Source of the DNA: Gemmatimonadota bacterium
Lineage (GTDB): Bacteria > Gemmatimonadota > Gemmatimonadetes > Longimicrobiales > Gaopeijiaceae
Length of the DNA: 51,876 nt
Direction: 5' to 3'
Assembly (NCBI GenBank): GCA_021295835.1
Contig: JAGWBP010000025.1
Coordinates: 1-51,876 of the forward strand
Part shown: in pieces, positions 23,197 through 30,781 of the stretch
Numbering within the stretch: position 1 is the stretch's first letter
Layout of the letters: each line of letters begins with the position of its first letter
Position numbers and translations under genes: made by a program
The notes under the pieces: model-generated
The model's input: only the letters and a program-made list of their open reading frames with translations
Databases searched by the model: none
What the model was told of the DNA's origin: nothing

Positions 23197-23419
23197 GTGT
23201 CCCGCCTGCCAGTCCTTAAGCCGCGGGAGGTGGTTCGGGATTGCTTCGGCTCGGCTTCATCGAGGTTCGGCACAGCGGATCCCACAAGCAGTTCGCCCAT
23301 GCCGATGGTCGCCGGACGACGTAACTGTGCATCCCGGCAGGGACATAGCCCAGGTGTTGTGGCGCCGCATCATCAGGGATGCTCACATGAGCGTAGAGGA
23401 CTTCCTCTCGCACCGGTAG
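23197..23419 (+). pseudogene. HicA mRNA interferase, two frameshifts
   Basis: GTG 23197 reads MSRLPVLKPREVVRD, then in a second frame LRLGFIEVRHSGSHKQFAHA and DGRRTT, then in a third VTVHPGRDIAQVLWRRIIRD and SVEDFLSHR. Joined, these make a full-length HicA with its catalytic histidine in GSHKQF. Breaks lie near 23243 and 23320. The toxin is therefore inactive unless the breaks are assembly errors. Confidence 0.85.
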
Positions 23420-23479
23420 CCTTATCGCCGACACGGTAACCTCCCGCATGAACCACATCGAGCACCCCAACCACTCCCG

Positions 23480-23767
23480 ATAGCAGATAGCGGGCGCAAA
23501 CCGGCGCAGCGCGAGACCCGGCGCGCTGTCGCCACGCGACTTCAGCAGCTCCGCGACATGGCCGCGAAGGTCCCGGGCCCGCTTCACCTGATTGACGATT
23601 ACGAGCGTCATGTGGCCTGCTTGGTGCGCTCCGACCACGGCTTCCGCCAGTCGTTGGAGGTAGGCGTTTTGGTCCTCCACCGCCGACGTCTCCGGCCCAA
23701 CCTCCGCACACGCGAGATGCTTCGCCGCCCTCGTCAGCTCCCCCCACAGACGAGCCAATATGACCAT
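23480..23767 (-). pseudogene. Helicase-like (possibly Cas3-type) fragment
   Basis: From ATG 23767 the frame reads MVILARLWGELTRAAKHLAC, then DQNAYLQRLAEAVVGAHQAG and HMTLVIVNQVKRARDLRGHV. The last part resembles the start of the C-terminal helicase domain of Cas3-like proteins (TLVxVNxVxRAxxLY). Nothing else of a CRISPR system is present. Short and tentative. Confidence 0.35.
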
Positions 23768-23809
23768 TTTAGTCAGAATTGAACCTCGCGCTGGCGCGGG
23801 AGCTCACTC
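23743..23809 (+). repeat. Short third copy of the operator-hicB repeat
   Basis: About 65 bp from CACAGACGA through operator copy e to GCGGGAGCTCACTCG match the centre of the two 240-bp units. It ends where the core gene order resumes. Confidence 0.65.
23756..23775 (-). promoter_or_regulatory. TGACYA-N3-TRGTCATATT operator/promoter, copy e
   Basis: Minus strand TGACTAAAATGGTCATATTG. It overlaps the first codons of the helicase-like fragment and is identical to copy b. Confidence 0.6.
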
Positions 23810-23846
23810 GTGGCCTGCCGACCTACCCCCGCCCGGCATGGAGCAC

Positions 23847-25037
23847 TCACGCCGTCACCATCTCGGCCAGCGCCTTGCCGCAGCTCGGCGCGAGGGTCAG
23901 GCCCAGCATCTGGTGCCCGACGTTGACAAAGACATTGCGGCGCGACGCGATTCGCCCAACCAGCGGCAGCGTATCCGGGAGCATCGGCCGCATCCCCACC
24001 CACTCGACGCCGCCACTGTGCGCCTCGGCGATATCCACCCCGCGCTCGACCGCGTCGCGAAGTGGCGCGATTCGCCTAGAGTCCAGACGGTCGTTGACCC
24101 CCGAGAGCTCCATTGTCCCCCCGAAGCGGATTGCACCGGCAAAGGGCGTCATGCCGACCTTCTCGTCGCCGAGGATCAGCGGTCTCCGAAGCTGCCGGGC
24201 CGGCGTCTCCACCGTGACCGTGTACCCCTTCCCCGCCGTCAGGAAGAGCGCCTGCCCCGCAGCCCGGGCGAGCTCCGCCGTCCCCACCCCAGCGGCCAGC
24301 ACCACCGCATCCGCATCGATGTCGCCCTCGGCCGAGGTCAGCGCACGCACGCGCCGACCATCCTCTCTGTACCCGTCGACCCGGCACCCCTCGACCAGCT
24401 CGACGCCGCGCCTGCGGAGCGCACCTGCGAGCCCGGCGGTCAGCGACTCGGGACGCAGATGGCCGTCCGACTCGAGCAGGAAGCCCTCGGAAAACCCCGG
24501 CTTCAGGAGCGGCTCCAACTCTTGGAGCCCGGCTCCCTCGACCTCGCGCCACCGGGTGGAGTAGAGCTCGGAGACCGCGCGGAGCTCCGTCCGCGTCTGC
24601 TCGGCCTTCCTCCGATCCCGAAAGGCGAGCAGGATGCCCGTGCGGGCGAACTCGAAGTCGACCCCGGAAGCCGCCAGATCGTCGTAGAGCGACATCGTCG
24701 CTTCGTTCAGCGACGCCAGCCGAGCTATCCCTCTCGTCCACGCCGCCTTGGTGCAATGCCGCCGGAAGCCGGCCAGCCAGGGGAGAAGCGCTGGCAGCGC
24801 CGCCGGGCGAATGTGGAGCGGCCCGTCGCGCCTGAGCATTCCGGCCAGCGATCTCCACCCAAGCACCGGTCCCGCCAGCGGCACCGAGAGCGTCGGCGAG
24901 ATCCAGCCGAGGCTGCCACGCGAGCACCCGCCTCCGACCCTGCCCGCATCCACCACGAAGGGATCGGCACCCCGCTCTGCGAGGTACCATGCGGTCGCCA
25001 GACCCACCACGCCCCCGCCCACGACGCCGACGCGCAT
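23847..25037 (-). CDS. DadA-like FAD-dependent amino acid oxidoreductase
   Basis: 396 residues. MRVGVVGGGVVGLATAWYLAERGADPFVVDA is an N-terminal FAD-binding Rossmann motif (GxGxxG with the closing acidic residue). LRPESLTAGLAGALRRRGVEL is the second half of the DAO fold and GRIASRRNVFVNVGHQMLGLTLAPSCGKALAEMV the C-terminal FAD contact. It resembles D-amino acid dehydrogenases (DadA) or related deaminating oxidases; the substrate cannot be fixed. The ATG overlaps the stop of the acetyltransferase by one base, so the two form an operon. Confidence 0.9.
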   Translation of the reverse strand: MRVGVVGGGVVGLATAWYLAERGADPFVVDAGRVGGGCSRGSLGWISPTLSVPLAGPVLGWRSLAGMLRRDGPLHIRPAALPALLPWLAGFRRHCTKAAWTRGIARLASLNEATMSLYDDLAASGVDFEFARTGILLAFRDRRKAEQTRTELRAVSELYSTRWREVEGAGLQELEPLLKPGFSEGFLLESDGHLRPESLTAGLAGALRRRGVELVEGCRVDGYREDGRRVRALTSAEGDIDADAVVLAAGVGTAELARAAGQALFLTAGKGYTVTVETPARQLRRPLILGDEKVGMTPFAGAIRFGGTMELSGVNDRLDSRRIAPLRDAVERGVDIAEAHSGGVEWVGMRPMLPDTLPLVGRIASRRNVFVNVGHQMLGLTLAPSCGKALAEMVTA

Positions 25038-25786
25038 CAGCCGTCCGCCTGGCCCGACGGACCAGATGCCGCCGCCCTGACGAGAAGGTAGCGTCCGAAG
25101 TCGCCGCCACGGTCGAAACCGACCACCTGGTAGCCATCTCCCAGCAGCCCCCCAAGCTCCCTCCTAATTGCCGCGCGCCACGCAAGCGCCTCGTCGAGGT
25201 CGCGCCTCTGCAGCGCGTCAATGTCGCTGGGGATCGCCACCTCGGCGCCATCTCCCGCCGGGGCCGTCGCGCCCCCCTCCTCCGCAAGGTCCCAGCGCAC
25301 GACGAGCCGATCGGTTCCCAGCCGATGCAGCTCACTCCCCGAGGGCCCGTACATGTCGGGTGCGTACCGGACGACCGAGACCCCGAGACGATTCAGGTTG
25401 AAGTGCGCATTGCGACTCACAAGCGGGTCGAAGGTCCACTGGATCGAGTGCGCGCCCAGAGCCGCCGCGGACTCCCGCTGGGCGAACTTCAGACGTGTGC
25501 CAAGACCCCGCCCGCGCCACCCCTCCCTCAGGGCCAGCATGTGCGACCAGTGCGTCAGAGCGCCATCCCTCGGCCCCGTCACCCCGAAGACGAAGCCGAC
25601 CAGATCGCCGCTCTCCCGGAATGCGCCGATGCAGATCCCCCCCACCCGCGCCGCAATCTCCATCACGGTGATCGGCACGATCTCCGAGTACGCAGCGCCC
25701 CACACCTCTCGCTGGAGCGCGACGCACTCCTCGTATTCGCTGCGGGTGGCTAGGGGCCGGATCTCGACGGCGTTGTCGCTGGCCAT
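25037..25786 (-). CDS. GNAT-superfamily acetyltransferase (COG3375-like)
   Basis: 249 residues from ATG 25786. EECVALQREVWGAAYSEIVPITVMEI, GGICIGAFRESGDLVGFVFG, WSHMLALREGWRGRGLGTRLKFAQRE (acetyl-CoA loop R-G-x-G-L-G) and IQWTFDPLVSRNAHFNLNRLG follow the pattern of the predicted acetyltransferase family COG3375. The substrate is unknown. First gene of a two-gene operon with the DadA-like oxidoreductase, hinting at amino acid metabolism. Confidence 0.9.
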   Translation of the reverse strand: MASDNAVEIRPLATRSEYEECVALQREVWGAAYSEIVPITVMEIAARVGGICIGAFRESGDLVGFVFGVTGPRDGALTHWSHMLALREGWRGRGLGTRLKFAQRESAAALGAHSIQWTFDPLVSRNAHFNLNRLGVSVVRYAPDMYGPSGSELHRLGTDRLVVRWDLAEEGGATAPAGDGAEVAIPSDIDALQRRDLDEALAWRAAIRRELGGLLGDGYQVVGFDRGGDFGRYLLVRAAASGPSGQADG

Positions 25787-25819
25787 GGATCGAATCTACC
25801 CAGCGCTGCACGGCCCAGA

Positions 25820-25880
25820 CTCGCGCGCGAGCACCGAGTAACGGCGAAGCGCCCCGCAGGCAGGGGGAAGGGCTCGATTG
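25820..25880 (+). repeat. Fragment of the dispersed structured repeat
   Basis: CGCGAGCACCGAG...CGGCGAAGCGCCCCGC and GGAAGGGCT match the 5' part of the full copy at 30159-30322. The element's second half is missing. Confidence 0.55.
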
Positions 25881-25912
25881 GGAGAAGTTGACGACACCGG
25901 CAGCTTGAAAGA

Positions 25913-25951
25913 TGACAATCGCAGTTTACATTATGTAATCTCCCGATTACT
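25913..25951 (+). promoter_or_regulatory. Tandem TGTAA-N8-TTACA operator pair upstream of the mod regulator
   Basis: Units at 25913-25930 (TGACAATCGCAGTTTACA) and 25934-25951 (TGTAATCTCCCGATTACT) are 21 bp apart. The near edge is 33 bp from the ATG at 25984, exactly as for the gene at 1874. Likely an operator of this regulator or of a shared regulator. Confidence 0.65.
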
Positions 25952-25983
25952 TTGCGTAGAGGACTTCCCCAGGAGCTACAGCC

Positions 25984-26769
25984 ATGCCCGATCTTCGACT
26001 CGATACCCACCTGAGGTCGCGGCGCCGGGCCGCCGGCCTCTCCCAGACCGCCCTGGCGGAGCGCACCGGAGTCTCCCGCCAGGCGATCGTCGCCACCGAG
26101 GGAGGACGCAACGCGCCTTCGACGATGCTCTCCCTGCGCCTTGCCCGCGCGCTCGAGTGCCGCGTCGAGGACATCTTCCACCTGACCCCGCCCGACGCCC
26201 TGCAGGCCCGCCTCGCCCCCGACGCCGACGGGTGCGAGGGCAGCGAGCGGGTGGCGCTAGCGCGCGTCGCGGGTGGCTGGGTGGCGCACCGGCTACCACC
26301 CCCTGGCGCGGAGGCTGCCGACGGCGTCCTGGTCTCCCACACGGATACGCAGGCGAGCGTGCGTCCTCTCTTCAGCGAGGCCAAGCTCGCCCAGGGCGTC
26401 CTGATGGCGGGTCGCGCACCCCTCCTCGGCGTCGCCGCCAGCAGGGCGAATCGGCGCTTTGGGGACCTACAGGCGCGGTGGCTCCCCTCGGGCGACCGTC
26501 GCGCCCTCGAACTCCTCGCCGACGGTTTCGTGCATATCGCCGGACTTCGCATGGAGGGCGACGACGGGCCCGACGCCACGACCGCAGCCGCGAAACGCGC
26601 GCTGCCCTCCAGGCACCTGCGGATCGTCCACCTGACCAAGTGGCACCAGGCGCTGGTGCTTCCGGCCGAGAGCGCGGACGCTCCGCCGGTCTCCCGCCTG
26701 CTCGAGACCTTCGCAGATCCGGAATTTGGCGCCGATGTCGATCGGATGCCCGCTACGTTCAACCCCTAA
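25984..26769 (+). CDS. XRE-type HTH regulator with shortened periplasmic-binding-like domain
   Basis: 261 residues from ATG 25984 with AGGAG upstream. Residues 5-60 (LRSRRRAAGLSQTALAERTGVSRQAIVATEGGRN) form an XRE helix-turn-helix. The rest follows the PBP-like domain of HTH regulators that sit beside modABC and sense molybdate or tungstate. The family is usually 350-390 residues; here the segment between HLTKWHQALVLPAE and the end signature LLETFADPEFGADVDRMPATF is missing, so ligand sensing may be lost or altered. It lies directly upstream of modA. Confidence 0.8.
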   Translation: MPDLRLDTHLRSRRRAAGLSQTALAERTGVSRQAIVATEGGRNAPSTMLSLRLARALECRVEDIFHLTPPDALQARLAPDADGCEGSERVALARVAGGWVAHRLPPPGAEAADGVLVSHTDTQASVRPLFSEAKLAQGVLMAGRAPLLGVAASRANRRFGDLQARWLPSGDRRALELLADGFVHIAGLRMEGDDGPDATTAAAKRALPSRHLRIVHLTKWHQALVLPAESADAPPVSRLLETFADPEFGADVDRMPATFNP

Positions 26770-26785
26770 CCACCGTCGAAGCTGT

Positions 26786-27586
26786 GTGAGGGCGGCTGGC
26801 CTGCTGGCGGCCCGCGGACTGCTGGCGCTCCCGGCGGCGGCCTCCGTGGCCACTTGCAGCGGGGGCGGCGAGCGGGAGCCTCTCTTCGTCTTCGCGGCAT
26901 CGTCGCTGGCGGACGCATTCGCCGAGATGGAGGCGCGCTTCGAGGCCGACCACCCTGGTGTCGACCTCCGCCTCGTCTTTGCGGGCAGCCACGTGCTGAA
27001 GCTCCAGATCGAGGGGGGCGCCCCCGCAGATGTGTTCGCCTCGGCCGACCGGCACCACGTGGAGGCGCTGGCGCAGATGGGGCTCGTCGCCGACTATCGC
27101 CCAATCGCGGGCAACTGGCTGACGGCGATCGTGCCGATCGACGGATCGGCGGCGATCGGGACCTTCGCCGAGCTGCCACGCGCCGAGCGCCTAGTGATCG
27201 GGACAACTGCGACGCCGCTCGGCGGCTACACGCTGAAGGTCGTCGAGCGCTCCCGCGAGAGGCTCGGCATCGGCTTCGAGGAGGCATTGCTCGAGAGGGT
27301 CGTCTCGAAGGAGGGGAACGCCCGCCTGGTCCGGGCCAAGGTCGAGATGGGTGCTGCGGACGCCGCGATCGTCTACCGGACCGATGTCGAGCCGGGAAGG
27401 GTGCGGGAGGTTCCGATCCCTGAGTGGGCGAATGTGCGAGCGGAGTACCTGATGGCGATCCTGGCCGATACCCCCTCCCCGCGGGCGGCACGCCAGTGGC
27501 TCCGCTATGTGGCCACGGGGCCTGGTCGCGAGAGCCTGCTCCGGGAGGGCTTTCTCCCACCCGAAGAGCCATGCTCCGAAGGCTGA
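26786..27586 (+). CDS. modA: Molybdate/tungstate ABC transporter substrate-binding lipoprotein
   Basis: 266 residues from GTG 26786. LLALPAAASVATCSGGG is a lipoprotein signal (lipid on the Cys). FVFAASSLADAFAEMEARFE, VFAGSHVLKLQIEGGAPADVFASAD, NWLTAIVP, GTTATPLGGYTLKV and AAIVYRTDV are the ModA ligand pocket and hinge pattern. It captures molybdate or tungstate outside the membrane for ModBC. The modB ATG lies within its last codons. Confidence 0.93.
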   Translation: MRAAGLLAARGLLALPAAASVATCSGGGEREPLFVFAASSLADAFAEMEARFEADHPGVDLRLVFAGSHVLKLQIEGGAPADVFASADRHHVEALAQMGLVADYRPIAGNWLTAIVPIDGSAAIGTFAELPRAERLVIGTTATPLGGYTLKVVERSRERLGIGFEEALLERVVSKEGNARLVRAKVEMGAADAAIVYRTDVEPGRVREVPIPEWANVRAEYLMAILADTPSPRAARQWLRYVATGPGRESLLREGFLPPEEPCSEG

Positions 27587-28359
27587 GCGGGGGCGCGTGG
27601 GCGCTCCCGATGCTCCTCTTCACGGCGCTCCCGATCGTCGCGCTCGTCCTTGCGTCCACCCCTTCCGACCTCGCGGCCGGAGCCCGTCACCCGCTCTTTC
27701 TGCCGGCGCTCGCCCTGAGCGCGCGAACTACCGCTGTCAGCATCCTCGTGATCGCGGTCGCAGGGACCCCTCTCGCCTGGTGGCTCGCCCGGGGGACAGG
27801 CAGGCTAACCCGCGCCGCCGAGATTCTGATCGACCTTCCCATCGTCCTGCCCCCCGCCGTGATGGGGATCGCCCTCCTCCAGGCCCTCGGGCCCTCGGGC
27901 CTCCTCGGCCCGTCTCTGGCCGCTCTCGGCCTCACTCTGCCCTTCACCTCAACCGCGGTGGTCCTGGCGCAGGTCGTCGTCTCGGCGCCCTTCTACGTTC
28001 AGGGTGCAGCGACTGCCTTCCGTGCCGTGGACGAGGACCTCCTGATCGTGGCCCGCACCCTCGGGCAGTCCCCGGCCGGCGCCTTCCTCAGGGTCGCCGT
28101 GCCGATTGCGCTACCGGGGATGGTTACCGCCGGGGCGCTCTCGTGGGCGAGGGCTCTTGGGGAGTTCGGGGCGACGCTCTTCTTCGCCGGCAATCTGGCC
28201 AGCGCCACGCAGACGATGCCGCTGGCGATCTACACCGCGCTCGAGTCCGACAGCCGCACGGCGGTCGCGCTGGCGCTCTTCCTGGCTGCGGCGAGCACTC
28301 TCCTGCTGGTCCCCTTGCGGATGGTGCCGAGGGCCCTGGCAGTGGGCGGCACCCGGTGA
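27571..28359 (+). CDS. modB: Molybdate ABC transporter permease
   Basis: 262 residues from ATG 27571, overlapping modA by 16 bp. Several membrane helices (WALPMLLFTALPIVALVLAS, TTAVSILVIAVAGTPLAWWL, IVLPPAVMGIALLQAL). The ABC loop that contacts the ATPase is DEDLLIVARTLGQSPAGAF, and WARALGEFGATLFFAG is the typical ModB signature. Confidence 0.94.
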   Translation: MLRRLSGGAWALPMLLFTALPIVALVLASTPSDLAAGARHPLFLPALALSARTTAVSILVIAVAGTPLAWWLARGTGRLTRAAEILIDLPIVLPPAVMGIALLQALGPSGLLGPSLAALGLTLPFTSTAVVLAQVVVSAPFYVQGAATAFRAVDEDLLIVARTLGQSPAGAFLRVAVPIALPGMVTAGALSWARALGEFGATLFFAGNLASATQTMPLAIYTALESDSRTAVALALFLAAASTLLLVPLRMVPRALAVGGTR

Positions 28360-29081
28360 CGGCACTCTGGGAGGCTGCCGTGCGGGCGAAGGCCGGGACC
28401 TTCCGCCTCTCTGCACGACTCTGCGGCGATGGTTCACCCACTCTCCTGATCGGACCAAACGGCTCGGGGAAGACCACCCTGCTCCGGACGATCTGCGGGG
28501 GCCACACCCCCGAGTCGGGCCGCATCCGGGTGGGCGACCGGATCCTCTACGACTCCAATGCGGCGTTCTCTCTCCCCCCGGGCGAACGAGGCGTCGGGTA
28601 CCTCCCGCAGGGATCAGGGCTCTTCACGCACCTCGACGTACTCGACAACGTGGCCTTCGGATTGGTTGCGAACCGGCCCCGACCGCCACGCCGCGAACGC
28701 CGGAGTTCCGCCCTCTCGATGCTGCGCGAGCTGGGATGCGAGCACCTCGCCCGACGTACCACCACCACCCTCTCCGGCGGGGAGCAGCAGCAGGTCGCGC
28801 TCGCGAGAGCCCTAGTCGCCGATCCCGATCTCCTTGTCCTCGATGAACCGCTGGCGGCGCTCGACGCGGGCGCCCGTCCCGCGACCCGCCGGTTTCTGGC
28901 CCGCCACCTGGCGGCCTGCCGGGCGGCCTCGCTGATCGTGACTCACGATGCGCGCGATCTCCGGGGACTCGGAGCGAAGCAGGTGCATGTCCTCGAGGCG
29001 GGCGCGGTCGTCCAGAGCGGTTCGCCCGACGAGCTTGCCGCAAATCCGGCCACGGCGTTCGTCGGCGAGTTCTTCGCGTGA
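28356..29081 (+). CDS. modC: Molybdate ABC transporter ATPase
   Basis: 241 residues from GTG 28356, overlapping modB by 4 bp. Walker A IGPNGSGKTTLL, Q-loop VGYLPQGSGLF, signature LSGGEQQQVALARAL, Walker B LLVLDEPLAALD, switch His IVTHD. It lacks the C-terminal TOBE/MopI molybdate-binding domain of long ModC proteins. It powers ModAB uptake. Confidence 0.93.
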   Translation: MTALWEAAVRAKAGTFRLSARLCGDGSPTLLIGPNGSGKTTLLRTICGGHTPESGRIRVGDRILYDSNAAFSLPPGERGVGYLPQGSGLFTHLDVLDNVAFGLVANRPRPPRRERRSSALSMLRELGCEHLARRTTTTLSGGEQQQVALARALVADPDLLVLDEPLAALDAGARPATRRFLARHLAACRAASLIVTHDARDLRGLGAKQVHVLEAGAVVQSGSPDELAANPATAFVGEFFA

Positions 29082-29298
29082 CCCGATCTCGACCAGGAGT
29101 CCGGCGCAACGCGATCCGCCCCACCAGAGGCAACCGTCAGCGTCGGCGCACTCCCAGCCACTTGACATCGGGGGCCTTGCGGACGCAAATGGTGGCACTG
29201 TAGACGACGATTCCAACCCGGCTACCGGTCCGGCGCGGGATCGATAGCCAGCTAGCCGCCCGCGGCGGCGTGAACACCAGCAATCAATGGAGGAGGCG

Positions 29299-29718
29299 AT
29301 GGAAGCCCAGTACACCAAGCAGAGTCGCAGAGGCGGGATCGGGCCGGGGACCGCTCTGGCAGTAGCATTCGGCCTGATCACCCTGGGAGCGGCCTGCGCA
29401 AGCGGGGGAGGAGGCCGCGAGGATCAGGCGCCGCGTCGCGACCCGAACCTCATCACCGCCGAGGAGCTGGCCGACTACCACAACCTCGACTGCTACGACG
29501 CGGTGCGGAGGCTCCGTCCCAGGTGGCTCCAGAGCAGGGCAGGCGACCCCATCGTCGTCCGCGACGGGAGTCACCTCGGACCGGCGTCGGAGTTCCTAGG
29601 GCAGATTGGGGTCGGACAGGTCGCGTCGATTAGGTACCTGAGCGCCACCGAGGCGACGATGCGCTTCGGCACCGGGGTGCAGGGGGGTGCCATCGTGGTG
29701 GCAACAGTCGGCGGTTAG
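29299..29718 (+). CDS. Hypothetical lipoprotein
   Basis: 139 residues from ATG 29299, chosen because GGAGG lies just upstream; ATG 29287 is in frame but has no such site. AFGLITLGAACASGGGG is a lipoprotein signal. The mature part has DCYDAVRRLRPRWLQSR and, at the end, IRYLSATEATMRFGTGVQGGAIVV, reminiscent of a TonB-plug-like strand pattern (xxDatxxyGxxgxxGvIxVxT) found in many exported proteins of Gemmatimonadota. Function is unknown. Followed by a terminator. Confidence 0.8.
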   Translation: MEAQYTKQSRRGGIGPGTALAVAFGLITLGAACASGGGGREDQAPRRDPNLITAEELADYHNLDCYDAVRRLRPRWLQSRAGDPIVVRDGSHLGPASEFLGQIGVGQVASIRYLSATEATMRFGTGVQGGAIVVATVGG

Positions 29719-29732
29719 GAGCCTGCGGGAGT

Positions 29733-29755
29733 CCCGCCGGGCGGGTCGCTTTTTC
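29733..29755 (+). terminator. Rho-independent terminator
   Basis: CCCGCC-GGGCGGG stem followed by TCGCTTTTT, 15 nt after the lipoprotein stop. Confidence 0.7.
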
Positions 29756-29761
29756 GGGTGG

Positions 29762-29975
29762 GGGCGAAATGTGGACACTTTCGCCCATGCCTCGGCCACG
29801 CCCCACCAACGGGGACAGGTGCCCGGAGCGCTGTGTCCGATAGCACTTGGCAGCCCCTGGACAACCTCCCACGATCTGCGCCGGCCGTGCTGGCACGGCA
29901 ATTGCGGGCTTGTTCCTGTGGAGTCGTGGCGCCGATCGGCGCCGCAAGAGGCACTCACGACGCAGGAGGTGAGCC
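29762..29975 (+). other. Palindrome-rich leader before small protein gene
   Basis: GGGCGAAA-N9-TTTCGCCC (29762-29786), GCCGTGC-TG-GCACGGC (29884-29899) and the 16-bp perfect palindrome GGCGCCGATCGGCGCC (29928-29943) lie in a gene-free stretch. Around 29855-29880 there is a 25-bp match to the dispersed structured repeat (CAGCCC-TGGACAACCTCCCACG). It may be a structured 5' leader. Confidence 0.45.
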
Positions 29976-30158
29976 ATTCGCAAGTCAACCGTCAACCTGT
30001 TGGGAGCGGCGACCCTGGTCGCTGCCGGCCTGGCACTGTTGCGGCAAGGCAACCACCGGCTTGAGCCCGCAGTCGAGGACAAGACCGAAAAGTTGACCCC
30101 GGACGAGAAAGTCCCCGCCGACATCAGGCTGGAGAGGCTCAGAGAGCTGGGCATCTAG
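29976..30158 (+). CDS. Small membrane-anchored protein with probable ATT start
   Basis: 60 residues. A strong ribosome site AGGAGGT is followed 7 nt later by ATT (29976) in frame with RKSTVNLLGAATLVAAGLAL (one hydrophobic helix) and a charged tail ending LERLRELGI. No ATG, GTG or TTG is in frame until TTG 30000. Unusual start codons such as ATT are known, for example in infC. The frame and ribosome site are clear; the start codon is an inference. Confidence 0.55.
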   Translation: MRKSTVNLLGAATLVAAGLALLRQGNHRLEPAVEDKTEKLTPDEKVPADIRLERLRELGI

Positions 30159-30322
30159 CAGTCCGTGGATAATCTCGCGCGTGCACCGAGAGCGGCGAAG
30201 CGCCCCGCTGGCAAGGCGCGACGAAGGGCTGGTAGCAGCGCTACCGGCCCAAGGAGCAACGCAGAGCGAAGCGGTCCAGCGGGGTTTGTCCTCGGGCTGC
30301 TCACAGTCCGTGGACTGCTAAC
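30159..30322 (+). repeat. Dispersed structured repeat, full copy A
   Basis: About 164 bp that begins CAGTCCGTGGATAATC and ends CAGTCCGTGGACTGC. Inside are CCCCGCTGG...CCAGCGGGG (inverted repeat) around a perfect hairpin GGTAGC-AGC-GCTACC. Copy B at 39443-39635 is its reverse complement with a 30-bp extra segment. No coding frame is convincing. Confidence 0.8.
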
Positions 30323-30373
30323 AGCGGACCAGGGTGGATGGAGCGCTAGGTCGCTCCGCCCTGACCGACCCGA

Positions 30374-30407
30374 GAGAGGGGGTGGCCGAAGATGGCCGCC
30401 CCCTCTC
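30374..30407. terminator. Strong hairpin 3' of the ferredoxin gene
   Basis: GAGAGGGGGTGGCC, loop of 6, GGCCGCCCCCTCTC: a 14-bp stem with one mismatch, 14 nt beyond the ferredoxin stop. There is no T run on either strand, so it may stabilise the transcript end or act with Rho. Confidence 0.5.
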
Positions 30408-30421
30408 TTCAAATTCCCGGG

Positions 30422-30658
30422 TCACTCGAAGTGGGAGATGTTCTTCGCGATGTAGTCGCTCCATTCGGGGGGCACATCCGTGTCCGGGAAGATCGCCTGC
30501 ACAGGACACTCGGGCTCGCACGCCCCGCAGTCGATGCACTCATCCGGGTGGATGAGGTACTGGTCGTCGGCCTCGTAGATGCAGTCCACGGGGCACACCT
30601 CGACGCAGCTCGCGTCCTTTGTGCCGATGCACGGCTCCGTGATTATGTAGGTCACCAC
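30422..30658 (-). CDS. Seven/eight-iron ferredoxin
   Basis: 78 residues from GTG 30658 (or 30655), with GGCGGA upstream. Cysteine motifs CIGTKDASCVEVCPVDCI and CIDCGACEPECPVQAI provide ligands for two clusters, of the FdxA (3Fe-4S/4Fe-4S) type. Cytoplasmic electron carrier. No redox partner is adjacent. Confidence 0.92.
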   Translation of the reverse strand: MVTYIITEPCIGTKDASCVEVCPVDCIYEADDQYLIHPDECIDCGACEPECPVQAIFPDTDVPPEWSDYIAKNISHFE

Positions 30659-30781
30659 TCCGCCCTTTTTGGTAGCACCCCTGCTGGCGGCCCCTGGCAG
30701 GTCGGTCCACGGGCTGCCGGACCCGAATGATCACCCAACGCAATCGCCTTCGCAACACTCCGTCGGCTTCCCGGGTGCCGA

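Noticed and set aside
10000..24000. CRISPR array in the accessory region
   Set aside because: Repeats found are two-copy or dispersed units, not short regularly spaced repeats with unique spacers.
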